In this document: positions 1 through 10,639 of the stretch, one piece after another
Layout of the letters: the number at the start of each line of letters is the position of its first letter
How positions within the stretch are numbered: the stretch's first letter is position 1
Origin: Branchiostoma floridae
Lineage: Eukaryota; Chordata; Leptocardii; Amphioxiformes; Branchiostomatidae
DNA: 64,000 bases
Direction of reading: 5' to 3'
NCBI RefSeq assembly: GCF_000003815.2
Contig: NC_049981.1
Span: forward strand, 698,934-762,933
The notes under the pieces: generated by a model
Told to the model about the DNA's origin: nothing
Seen by the model: the letters and a program-made list of their open reading frames with translations, nothing else
Database searches by the model: none
Made by a program: the position numbers and the translations under genes

Positions 1-210
1 TTTTGGGTTTTCACAACCCCCCACCTACAGTTGGGGGGACAGGGAGTGGGCCCCCTCCCCTTGGGGAGCTAGTCCCGAAGTTTTTTCCCCCCCCCCCCCC
101 CCCTCACGAAAAAGAGAGGTAAAGTGTAGAGTTATGGGTACTCACGCCCACCTACAGGTCGGCGGACAGGGAGTGGCGCCCCTGCCCTTGAGGAGCTAGT
201 CTCTCACCCA
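1..210. repeat. Duplicated G/C-rich block of about 65 bp
   Basis: Two copies of a roughly 65-bp block lie near 10-75 and 139-203. Both carry the words CACCTACAG, GGACAGGGAGTGG and GGAGCTAGTC in the same order and spacing. A run of about 17 C separates them. On the reverse strand the block looks like the 3' end of an interspersed element, but no family can be assigned from this sequence alone. Confidence 0.5.
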
Positions 211-518
211 TTCCCCAAAAATGAACTTGAGTATGTTGCCCTAGATGTGGGATTTGACATGATAGCCTTAACAAAAACTTGATGTGATGAAACCATATTT
301 GTGCTTCTTATGGGCCACCTGGCCAGAATGTGGAAGAGTGCATTATTTCAACACCATTGTTACAGTATTTATTATCTAACATGTAAATGTGGTTATGTAC
401 TTGACCACATGTAAAGAGGTACATGCATTGCAAATTTGAATAAAGTTCTGTGTAAAGCACAAGGCCAGAAGTATGACTTTCTTTTGTAGAGTTTACAGAA
501 ATTCCAGCCAGATTAACA

Positions 519-1079
519 GTGTTGAACCAGGCCGCTGGAATTCTAGCAAAGGAGGCAGTGCTGAATATAACCGCTGGATTTCCAGCGAGGGAGGCAGTGT
601 TGAACAGGGCCGCTGGAAATCCAGCGAGGGTGGCAGTGTTAAACAGGGCCGCTGGAAATCCAGCGAGGGTGGCAGTGTTGAACATGGCCGCTGGATTTCC
701 AGCGAGGGAGGCAGTGTTGAACAGGGCCGCTGGATTTCCAGCCAGGGAGGCTGTGTTGAACAGGGCCGCTGGAAATCCAGCCAGGGAGGCAGTGTTGAAC
801 AGGGCTGCTGGATTTCCAGCCAGGGAGGCAGTGTTGAACAGGGTCGCTGGATTTCCAGCGAGGGAGGAGAGGGAGGAAGTTTTGAACAGGGCCGCTGGAA
901 ATCCAGCCAGGGAGGCAGTGATGAACAGGGCCAGACTTCCAGCCAGGGAGGCAGTCTTGCTCTGGACCGCTGGAATTCCAGCCAGAGAAAACAGTCAAGT
1001 GGAAGCCGCTGGAAATCCATCCAAACAAAAACCTAGGGTAAGGCGCTGGAATTCCAGCCAGGGAAGCAGTCTCAAGTAG
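519..1079. repeat. 39-bp minisatellite with a palindromic core
   Basis: About 13 units. The 14-bp core GCTGGATTTCCAGC or its reverse complement starts at 534, 573, 612, 651, 690, 729, 768, 807 and 846, exactly 39 bp apart. After that an 8-bp insertion and some decay follow (cores near 893, 969, 1008, 1044). Because 39 is a multiple of three and the unit lacks stops, long open frames appear on both strands (for example 13-residue repeats reading GRWKSSEGGSVEQ). These are most likely a by-product of the repeat, since there are no flanking splice sites or recognisable domain. Confidence 0.9.
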
Positions 1080-1841
1080 TTTAAGGAGTACATGATATCA
1101 TACTATGTACAAATAGTACCGAAATCTTAAAAAAGTGTCAACTTGAGACAATAATACAGTCTCAAGTTGCATCTGAATCCGTTAAGAATAGTCAGTCTAC
1201 CGAGGGGATATCTATGCACAGATTCCCCAAAGTTAAAAATGACAGAACTGCGGCTGACAAATTGAGAGTCTCAGCGAGCTAGAAAACAGTGTACAAAATT
1301 ATGTATCAAGTTTGTTCAGAGGCATGGTTCCTTCCGCGACATCTACGGCTTCGCACACTTCGAGCTCCGCACACTTCGAGCCCTCGTACTTCAACATGAA
1401 CCTTGAGATTATATTGGGGAGAGCTGTGGGAGGACCAGAAGGATTATCGCAGGAAAAGTTCCAACTATTGACACCGCTGGTCTGCCGACTCCCAGTCACG
1501 GAACGCGCGCGGAGAAGGGTGAATTCGCCACTGTTTATCACAGCTGCAGGACGTTTATCTGTCACATACTAGTAGTAATTCACCCTGTAAATTTACCTTG
1601 TATTTCGCTTGTTCTGGTCATAACTGTGTTGCCATTATTGTGAAGTACTTGTACGCTTTGACTCCGACACAAAACAGCACAAATGATTCTTGGATTTTAC
1701 ATCTTTGTCGGCGTCCGGATAGATTTCATAACAAAGTGAACCGCTTATACCGAACTCGTAACAACAATGATGCCGACGCTGTCCCAAGATTTTCAAGCAC
1801 GAAAATTTGCTGACCGTATTCAAAATACGTTGGAAAAATAG
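1080..1841. other. No gene found
   Basis: Short open frames only, the best at 1312-1572. It has no recognisable domain and no convincing splice sites. I see no clear repeat here. Confidence 0.4.
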
Positions 1842-2521
1842 TCACTAGATTTTGTCATGAGTATTGTAGTTTTTGGTCTCCGTAAAACCAAGTTACGAGC
1901 GAATCTGGGATTTTTCGTCGTCGACAACAACAACTCTAAGAAAAATGGCCCCAAAAAAGATGGCGGCCGTGCGCTAAAAACCTCAGAGACTTTTCGAATT
2001 TTCTTTCACGGAAACACCAGTCTGTATGTTTTTCCTCGAATCACTAGGAGCTTACGAAATCTGTGTGTTGTTTAGTGTCTTAGCGGTGGACATGTTGTTG
2101 ATAGATGAGTTAAAATAGTTTGGTTTTGTATAAAAACTTCTAGCGTAACCTGAGCATGTAAACAAAGGAAAATATATCGAGGTTGCGGGACCACAAGCAT
2201 GTACGTACTTGTTACTATGTCATCGATAACTCGTTTTTTTTGCTCGTGTAGCTACAAACTTGGCACTTTTGTCGCTAGATTTTGTCATGAATATTGTAGC
2301 ATTTATATGTAGTACTGATATGGTCTCCGTAAAACCTAGTTACGAGTGAATCTTGGATTTTTCGTCGTCAACAACAAAGAAAAATTCCTCACAAAAAAAT
2401 GGCGGCCCCGTGCCATGCGCTATTATTTAACCACACTTTTCGAATTTTCTATCACGGAAACACCAGTCTGTGTGTTTTCCTCGAATCACTGGGAGCTTAC
2501 AAAATCTGTCTGTTGTGCAGA
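1842..2521. repeat. Direct duplication, about 430 bp apart
   Basis: The blocks near 1842-2075 and 2271-2521 are diverged copies. Both start with TAGATTTTGTCATGA, then carry GTAAAACC, TTTTTCGTCGTC, an ATGGCGGC word, TTTTCGAATTTTCT, CACGGAAACACCAGTCTGT and CTCGAATCACT in the same order. Neither copy holds a convincing open frame. It may be a tandem duplication or two insertions of one element. Confidence 0.7.
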
Positions 2522-2529
2522 CAAATATG

Positions 2530-3428
2530 AGACAGAAAGAACAGTCACTCTCAAAATGTTTCACGGACTCGTCACAATCTGGAGGCGTTTAGCTAGCTAT
2601 CGGCCGTGCTCACGACTAGAAATGGTCAGTCTACGACGTACTATCTATCCGATAAAAGCTTACAGGTTTGTAAACAAACACATACTTTGAGTGGGAATGT
2701 ATTTTGAATCGCATTTCTTGTGGCAATGAGGTTGCTTCTCATTTTAAATCCTGGCGAACTGTACGTAGTTAGTTGCTCAGCTGTTGTATATTTGTACGCG
2801 ACCGAAGCTTTAGTCCCGGTTTCGCTAGCAGACACAAGCTGAGACCGCAAAGAGGCACAAATTTCTGCGCTTCCGCTAGAAAACATCTTCAAATTAATGT
2901 ACAGCATGGCCTCCTTACTGAGGATAATGTAAGCTAATGCTATCATTTGTGTATAGAAGAAGCGATGACTGTTTGTCCCCGCTTATTCCACACGCTACAA
3001 TAATGAACTTTCTCCCCGCTTGCGTTACGCACGCTTGGTACGTGCATCAACTTCAAGTGCCTCTAAGATATATTTCAGTGGCGTGAATACGAACGAAATT
3101 CTCTTCAAGTGAAGTGAAGTATGTGTTCTTTAGTCGTGCCGAGTTTCGTCAATGAATTATGTTTCCTTTATAAGATACGGGTCTATCAAATGTATATTAT
3201 TCCCCTAGTCAACCATACCAGCTAGTAGGGACTAACTAAAATGACGTCACGGCATGTTCCTAATTAGTTCCAGCAAAGAGCTCAAAGTACACATTTTTAT
3301 GTCGCTGTTTGAGGGACTTCCGGACGGACAATTGATTTGAAACTTGCATTGACTTTTTCAGAAAAGATCAAATTTTTACATTATTGGTAGAAAATGCTAC
3401 AGACGATTTCATTTCAGTTACACTTGAA
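2530..3428. other. No gene found; ends at a gap
   Basis: Nothing recognisable on either strand. A 100-N gap follows (3429-3528), which may hide upstream exons of the membrane-protein gene that starts to be visible at 3647. Confidence 0.4.
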
Positions 3429-3646
3429 NNNNNNNNNNNNNNNNNNNNNNNNNNNNNNNNNNNNNNNNNNNNNNNNNNNNNNNNNNNNNNNNNNNNNNNN
3501 NNNNNNNNNNNNNNNNNNNNNNNNNNNNGGGCTCCATCAGCTTATCTGTAATATTTCTGGTAAGAATGAAGCATGCCAAAATCGTTAAGTTACGAATGAT
3601 CTACAATGGAGAATAAACTAATATGCTGTTTTTATTCCGACGCCAG

Positions 3647-6056
3647 CCCATCAACTCACCGTCTGCCGACAAGGCCAACATCTTCACCTGGAACTACTTC
3701 AAGTTTGTGGAGGAACATCCCTACTTGTGGGTGTTCGACACCACACAGTGTTTCCCTGAGTCCAACAAAGTCAACATCATGTTCACTGTACCAGGTAATG
3801 ACATATACAATTTGGAGTATAGAGAAGGATGGAGGAAGAGAGTCATGTCCATCCGTGCAACCAGCACGCCCGGATGATGATGATGATGACCGCTTGCAAA
3901 TATCACAGTTATAATGCTACCTGCCATAATTTACGAAGAAATTCATTTGACGATTTGCTTACTAAATACATCAATAATGTTTGTTACAAAATGTTGAATC
4001 CTTGACAATTTAGGTCATTACATTTTAGTGGTTTGATAAGTCCTTGCCACAGCAAATGGTGCTCTGGTGACACCCGTCTCTCTTCCTGCGTCCCTTCGTT
4101 ACACAGATTTGTGCAATGACTCTACACAGCGAGGGTCTACTTTGCTGGTTGTGGTCTGTGGAGTGTTAGCAAGCAAGAAAGTCAAGAGCACCTGATAGCA
4201 AACCTTTACATTTCGGAATAAGGTTTTGTTACATATATATGTTTCAAAAGACTATCTGAACATGTTAATGTTTAGTGTAGATCTGCATTGTGTCGAGAAA
4301 GTCATGGTAACTCAAAGTTTCACTCTTTGTTTCTCCACAGCCGACTACAAGGCGGCGTTCCAGCTGAGTGAGACTCTGGCCCGTGACGTGTTCCTGTACG
4401 AGCTGGCTCGGGTCATGACAGTCTCTCCTCTCCGCATCCAGAACCTAGGGGTAAGTTTTTAAATTTCTTTTGCTTATAACGAAAAAATAAATAAAATTAC
4501 ATCAATCGGAGATGACATACTTCTCCAGGTTCTCCTCTTTTACTTAAGTTATAAACATACACAGGGGGAGAGAGGGGGCGGGAGAGATAGAAAGAGATGA
4601 ACAGATGTACACATAGAGACGCGACAAAACATGACTTCACTAACAGTAAGCTGAAGAAATAACAAGAAATTGGCCAAAGAAAGAAAAAAAAACTCGTTAA
4701 TAGTAAAACTGACACCTGCTCTACCTGTTGGTTTCCACGCGGTATGGACGTCAGAGATGTCGACAGTTAGTTAGGTCAAAGGTCCAAGAAGTCTCTAGAA
4801 TTAAACATGTGTGTCTTCAAGTGCGTGCTATATGCATGTACATTGCCTTATAATAGCCAACGGTAAAGTAAGTTAGACTGAGTCATTGAGAAAAATTCTG
4901 ACTCTGTGAAAATATTGTTATCAGATCTTCAATATCTCTTGTTTATTCTTGAACCCTTTCATATCGTCCCGTCCGCAGTTCACTTATACCAGTACAAGTG
5001 ACGTCACCGTCAAGTTTACGTTGCTGGGCGTTCCCCCCGTCACTGGTAACGTCGCCGTCGTCAAGCCGCAGACGTCATTGGACGTCGCCAGGACTCTGCT
5101 GAAGAACGCCATCGACACCAACAGTTTCCAGGTCACCATTCAGCTGCAAAATGTGGTACGTCATCCATTTCTAACCAATGGTTGTGCTTGAAGATTACCT
5201 GGTTGGTTACTGATGACGATACACTGTCATCGATATTCACATCATTCTTTTGAGCAATGGACGCTCTTTGATGGTAACGTAATGCGGCTGCGGGGTCTTT
5301 GATCGATCGATATAGGGTCCTTGTATTTAGAGGATTACAAAATCGTTGATACCGGATATTGAATGTCGCCACTTCCGTCTCCCAGCTGACCGTGGTTGTT
5401 CCCGCCTCCCCCGGCACCATCGTGGAAAACGCCATCTTTGATAACCAGTCATCCGAACTGATAGGATTCTCCGGCGGTAAGGATGTTCTTTTTTTAAATT
5501 TTCAATTAGAATTATAATACATACACTAACTAACAAAAATGCTTCACTTTAGCTTTTGTGCTTAGATGAAACGTCAGGCAGTTCTCAACATTCAGTTCAG
5601 TTACTTTAACAATGAATGGCTTGAACCATGTATCTAAGTCCTAAAACGACATACCATATTAATCAAAACAATATTTGCTGTGTACAATTTGTCATATGCT
5701 GAAGCCATGAGATTTGCCATAGCACTGTTCAAGTTAGGGTAGATCCAAAAAGTCTTGTCCAAGAAATCACAGTTTGAGCTAAATGGGGTGTCGCTCTGAC
5801 GAAAGCAGCAGTACAGTGACCAAAAAAAATATTTTTGTCCTTTATAGGGGCCATGGCTGGTGTGGCCCTAGGCCTGCTGATCGTGACCATTGCCCTGGGA
5901 CTGGGCCTGATGTTCCTGCTGCAGCGCGGGTTCGGTGGGGGGTCCAAGGCTCCTGCAGTGGCGCGCAGTGGGGGAGGCAACTCCGCACCGACCGAGGAGA
6001 AGGTCCCGGGAGGCCTGGATAATATCGACAATCCAAACTACAGCAGCACTGCATAA
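3647..6056 (+). CDS. C-terminal five exons of a single-pass membrane protein, unidentified
   Basis: Exons are 3647-3794, 4341-4450, 4979-5155, 5386-5476 and 5848-6056. All junctions are AG/GT, phases agree, and together they give 244 residues and a TAA stop. The first half is a globular extracellular-looking region rich in beta-type sequence. It includes the stretch LYELARVMTVSPLRIQNL, a pattern like the 'LAxxLxVxPxRI' segment seen in fibrocystin-type and other SEA-like extracellular modules. The last exon encodes a strong transmembrane helix (AGVALGLLIVTIALGLGLMF) followed by a short cytoplasmic tail. The tail ends in DNPNYSSTA, which holds an NPxY-type motif usually read by PTB-domain or endocytic adaptors. 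The orientation is therefore probably type I. Upstream exons and the signal peptide are missing, probably in or beyond the gap at 3429-3528. A relative of PKHD1L1 is possible but not shown. Confidence 0.75.
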
Positions 6057-6381
6057 AATCTCCTGTCGCTTTTTTATTAGGAAGAAAACACAGAAAATGT
6101 TATTTGACAAATGGCAAAGAAATGTAGGTAAATAGTGGGATCACTAATATAGATCATAAAAGCTACATGCTCTGTTGAATGTCGTCTACTCTTGTCTTTA
6201 CTTAATCGAATGTAATCATGACACATCTTAAACGGTTAACATGTATGCTAGGCCCCTTGTAAATCAACTTGTAAAGGTTGGAGGGGTCAGCGGCTATCTA
6301 AACATGAAACGAATTAATAGCTAGATAAGAAAAATGATAGAATAATTCAAGTACGACGTCATGCTCGTTTAATACCCTCTC

Positions 6382-6387
6382 AATAAA
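6382..6387 (+). terminator. Possible poly(A) signal of the membrane-protein gene
   Basis: An AATAAA hexamer lies 326 bp after the stop codon at 6054-6056. It is the first good hexamer downstream. Its use is inferred from position only. Confidence 0.4.
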
Positions 6388-7589
6388 GCATTGAGTAATG
6401 AATGCAGGTATATGTGCATGTCAATGCATGCATGATGAAAATTTCTGATGTGAATACGAAGTTGGGAACAAATTTTTAAAAGTTCAATAACTGTTAAGTA
6501 TGTCAAAGTGATTGGTAACTTTTCTTTAAACACAAACGTTATCTGCAAACTCGATTGAATTCCATAATCTGTGTAAGTGTACTAACTAAGCATTGAGTAC
6601 GTTATTTACAAAATGGATTAGTCTTGATTCATCAATATTCTTTTTTTCTAGCTTGAATCAAAGAAGAATGACCTTTTTTTTCTAAAACGTTGTCCTGAAA
6701 GGGTTCACGTGAAATTATGCATGTTTTTTGTTGATTGTTTTCATTCCATCAAAAATTCAACCACCGACGTATTGGTTGATTAATTGATTGACACATAGGA
6801 TGAAGGGCTCATCATATATCAGTGGATAGACAGCCAATGTATACTATACCTTCAGGTAAGTGAAAGAGAGGTAAAAATCAAAACTACTAAAATCTCCCTG
6901 ACAGAAGCCAGTGCTTGGAAAATACAATCACTAGTGCATGTAATAGTAAGATCAAACGACAATGATTCTTGGAATATGTTTATTAATAACTGTTTTTTCT
7001 GTAATATGTTTTTTTAAGAATGTAAATCCAGCTTAGCATTGCTCAAGTCCCATACGGAACACAGACGGAACAAACCTTAAAGGTATTTCAGAAAGGAAAT
7101 AGTTGCATATAAAATTTAATGTTTTTCACTACTTGCAACAAACAATAAAGTCTCAACCTTTCGTTAGCCTGACTTATTTCTTCCTAATATCTAGTATTTG
7201 AATTTAAAATTTCATTTACTTGTATAACAACGATTTAAAATTGGACCACAAACCTTCCGTATTAGGTGGAAAAACACATCTTGGCATATATTTGTACATG
7301 AGTAAACTAAACTTGACGATTCATATTGTTTTTGTCATATTTTCTGCTTATGTAGGTTAAATACGATCATGACTGGATTTAAAAGAAGATATAAGGTTAG
7401 AACTGCGCATGTACGAGGTCAAAGGTCAAACAACAGATTTCATAATAAGAAACAGCCAGGTGCATAATGAAATAACATGCAGATGCACTCAAGAAAACAT
7501 TAAAAACCTTCCGTAAGGCCAGCTGAAGTTAACTTAACATATGTTTGCCATTCATTGCCAATGGACCTTTACAGGTAGAGCTCTATGCA
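6388..7589. other. A/T-rich intergenic DNA
   Basis: No open frame of note and no RNA gene seen on either strand. It separates the membrane-protein gene from the tandem arrays that follow. Confidence 0.4.
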
Positions 7590-8570
7590 TTGAGATTATG
7601 CATTAAACTCTTTCAGCTCGTCTTTGAGATCAGTCTATCACACTCACCTATTCGTGTTTTGACAGTCTTGGCAATTGAGTAATATGAATAAAGCTCTGTG
7701 CATTGAACTGTTACAAATTCACCATGAGGTTCTAGTGCATTGGGGTTACAAGCAAATCCCTTGAATCGATCTGTGACACAAGGATACCAAATTCACCTAT
7801 TTCTGTTTTGACAGTCTTGGCAATTGAGGGATATAAGTACAATTCTGTTCATTGAACTGTTACAAATTCACCATGAGATTTTAGCGCATTGATCTTATAA
7901 GCAAATCCATTGAACCGTTCTTTGAGACTAGGATACTAAATTCACCTATGCCTGTTTGGACAGTCTTGGCGTTGAGAAATATGAATATAGTTCTGCGCAA
8001 TGAACTGTTCCAAACCCACCATGATATTTTAGTGCATTGAGCTTAAAAGCAAATGCCTTAAACCGTTCTTTGTGACAACGATATCAAATTCACCATTTCT
8101 TGTCTTGACAGTCTTGGCGTTGAGTAATATGAACACAGCTCTGCGCATTGGACTGTTTCAAATTCACCATGAGATTGTAGTGCATTGATGCTATAAAGAA
8201 ATCTCTTGAACCGATCTCAAACCCATGATATCAAATTCACCATTCTTGTTCTGACAGTATTGAGAGTGTACTAAGTTAAACGTAGAAGTAGTTACAGTTC
8301 TGCGCATTGAACTGTGTCACATTCACCATGAGATTTTAGTGCATTGAGCCTATAAGCAAATCCCTTGAACCGTTTTTTGTGAAAACTTAGTGCATTGAAC
8401 CTATATGGAAATCCTTTAAAGCCGTGTCTGAGCCCAGGATATCAAATTCAGCTATCCTTGTTTTGACAGTCTTGACAGGCAGGTAATATATATACAGTTC
8501 TGTGCATTCAACTGTTTCCAAATTCATCATTAAAATATCCTTCTAAATCCTACGTCGCGACGAGGATATC
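7590..8570. repeat. Degraded tandem array, period about 150 bp
   Basis: Versions of TTTTGACAGTCTTGG start near 7657, 7805, 7954, 8104, 8248 and 8461, at spacings of 148, 149, 150, 144 and 213. Between them the order repeats: ATATGAATA, TCTGCGCATTGAACTGTT, TTCACCATGAGATTTTAGTG, AAGCAAATCCCTTGAACCG, then ATCAAATTCACC. Copies differ by substitutions and small indels, so the array is old. No coding capacity is seen. Confidence 0.85.
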
Positions 8571-9029
8571 AAAGCCATGTATTCCCACTTTGTGAAAATC
8601 TCCACAACCTAATAATTTGCACTCTATATACAGCTTTGTCCTTTGAAGTGTCTCCAAATACATTTTAAGCAAATCCTCCAAGGCAAGCAATCACGTTTTG
8701 TATAGTACACTTGCTGCAATTTGAGCATCTGAAATGGCTGTTTCTAAATCCACTGTGAGGGTTCGTTTTCAAAGTCTTTTGGGGACTGACTAGTAGCAGA
8801 TATGGTCCTACTCTGACAAATTTGACATGAAGCAGTAGACACATCGCTGAACTCTGCATTTTGCTTTCTCAAAATCCACTTGACTGAGTATGGAAATCCT
8901 TTAAAAGCTTCTTTGACACCAGAGAATACAATATTCATGTTCCAGCTTGGACAATCTCGGCAGCAAAGCTATAGACATGAGCTAGCTTGTACATTGACGC
9001 GTTTTCAACTTGGCTGCGAAATAAAATGC

Positions 9030-10290
9030 ATTACCGGCTTGTATATAAATCTTTGTGCAATAGACATAGGAAAATACCACTTTCATAATTGTAATAGTCG
9101 CTCACAACTCTTTTGGGTTTAAATGCCCTCTCGGATTGGCAGAAAGTTACACGTTGTCGCCCAAAGTTGACATCTCGTACATATTGAATTTTGTAAGTCT
9201 CTATAGTAGTCTGTACAGAAAATCTAGGAAAAATATCATTTCACAGTTGCGTATAGGTGGGATAAGGATATGAGAGTGCAACCAAACGTATTGTACGCTC
9301 ACATATCTTTTATGCTTAAATGCCCTCCTGATTGGCAGAAAGTTTCGCTTTGTCGCCCATATTTGACATCACGTTCATATTAAACTGTTGAAGTCTCTGT
9401 ACAGCAAATATTGGAAAAGTATCATTTCACAGGTGGGATGAGAATAGGGAAGTGCAACCAAACGTACTGTACACTCACAGCTCCATAGGATCTATATGTG
9501 CGGACGACAATTTCCTCTCTGATTGACAGAAGTTATTTTTGATGATTGGTGACTTTTCTGTGTCAGATCTTATGGAGTACGTATCTACCTCATGTACACA
9601 TTAACTACTTGTTGCGACTGTGTACAAGAAAATGAAGAAATACAGGAAAATACCATTTTCACAGTTACGTATAGATGGGAAGAGTATAGGGGATTACAAC
9701 CAAACGTATTGTACGTCCACAGCTCTATATGGTCTAAATATGCTGACATAAATTTCATCTGATTGGCAAAAAAATATTCATAAAATATGTCGCCCAGATT
9801 AGACATCTTTCTACATTAACTGCTTGTGTATGTCTTCATACAGTAAAATATCGGAAAATACAATTTTCATAATTATTTCTAGATAGGGAGTGTATATGAG
9901 TGCAGCCAAACGTATTGTACGTCCACAGCTAGCTCTTTTATCTTTTAACGTCCACAATATCGTTTCAAATTGCTAGAAAGTTACTCTTGACGATTTGTCA
10001 ATTTTCCGTGTTAGAGTTTGCGGATTCGTCCATATATGACAACCCTTACACATTACCCAATTGTATACATGTACATGCAAGTCTCTATACAAAAAATATT
10101 AAGAAAATACCACCTCACAGAATATGGTGTTATAATAGCTGATTGCAACCGAACGTATTGTACGTCCACAGTTCTTTAAGATCCATTGTGCTGACAACAA
10201 TATCCTTTCACAAGTTATTCTCAATTACTTGTTACTTTTCTGTGTCAGAATTTGTCGAGTCGTCCATGTTTGACAGTCCATACATCAGCC
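9030..10290. repeat. Second degraded tandem array, about 180-240 bp per unit
   Basis: The word CAACCAAACGTATTGTACG (or close variants) recurs near 9279, 9455, 9697, 9903 and 10146, each followed by CCACAGCTCT-like sequence. Units also share GATTGGCAGAAAGTTA, TTTTCTGTGTCAGA and TTTGACATC words. The last unit runs into the coding exon at 10232-10624. Its part from 10231 to about 10285 aligns with 9996-10055 at roughly three in four positions by eye. Confidence 0.75.
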
Positions 10291-10624
10291 CATTCGACGC
10301 CTGGTCGCCATCAAGACAACTCTTCTCCACTACCTCGCAGAGCGCATGCGTGCTATCAGTCTGCTCGTCGCTCATTGGTTCCTGCGCGAGACATTTATCA
10401 CGACAACTGTCTGTGGAATCTTGCACGACTTGTAGAAGACTCGGGTCCCTTCTCAGCCCCTCTATGAACTCCCTCAGAATGAGAAACCCATCCTGATCGC
10501 TGTCCAGTCGTTCGAAGATCTTCTCCGTCACCTCATGGATGTGGTGGTCTCTTTCGCGACGTTCTTGGGCCAGAAGGAACTCGTCTATGTTCGTTTCTTG
10601 AGGAATTCTTATGTCCTGGAGAAA
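10232..10624 (-). CDS. Last exon of an EF-hand protein of the neuronal calcium sensor type
   Basis: The exon begins after a good acceptor (TTTTATTTTGCAG, read on the minus strand) and encodes 130 residues to a TAA stop. It contains one complete EF-hand: the helix HEVTEKIFERL, then the loop DSDQDGFLILRE with Asp at 1, 3 and 5, Gly at 6 and Glu at 12, then FIEGLRRDPSLLQVVQ. That order (VTEKIF, EF-hand, EFIxGxxxDPSLLQ) matches the fourth EF-hand and C-terminus of the recoverin / NCS-1 / hippocalcin / GCAP family. A tail of about 65 acidic, Ser/Thr-rich residues follows, longer than usual for the family. It probably binds calcium and regulates a membrane target, but the partner cannot be told. 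Earlier exons, with the other EF-hands and any N-terminal myristoylation site, are not found at higher coordinates in this window. The last ~18 codons lie inside the neighbouring tandem repeat. Confidence 0.8.
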   Translation of the reverse strand, partial: FLQDIRIPQETNIDEFLLAQERRERDHHIHEVTEKIFERLDSDQDGFLILREFIEGLRRDPSLLQVVQDSTDSCRDKCLAQEPMSDEQTDSTHALCEVVEKSCLDGDQASNGLMYGLSNMDDSTNSDTEK

Positions 10625-10639
10625 CTGCAAAATAAAATA

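Noticed and set aside
473-1079. Long repeat-coded proteins on both strands over the minisatellite
   Set aside because: The 39-bp unit is a multiple of three and lacks stops, so several frames are open at once; no splice sites, start context or domain supports a gene.
10143-10496. Plus-strand frame of 117 codons at 10.1-10.5 kb
   Set aside because: It is antisense to the EF-hand exon, which has a perfect calcium-binding loop and a good acceptor.
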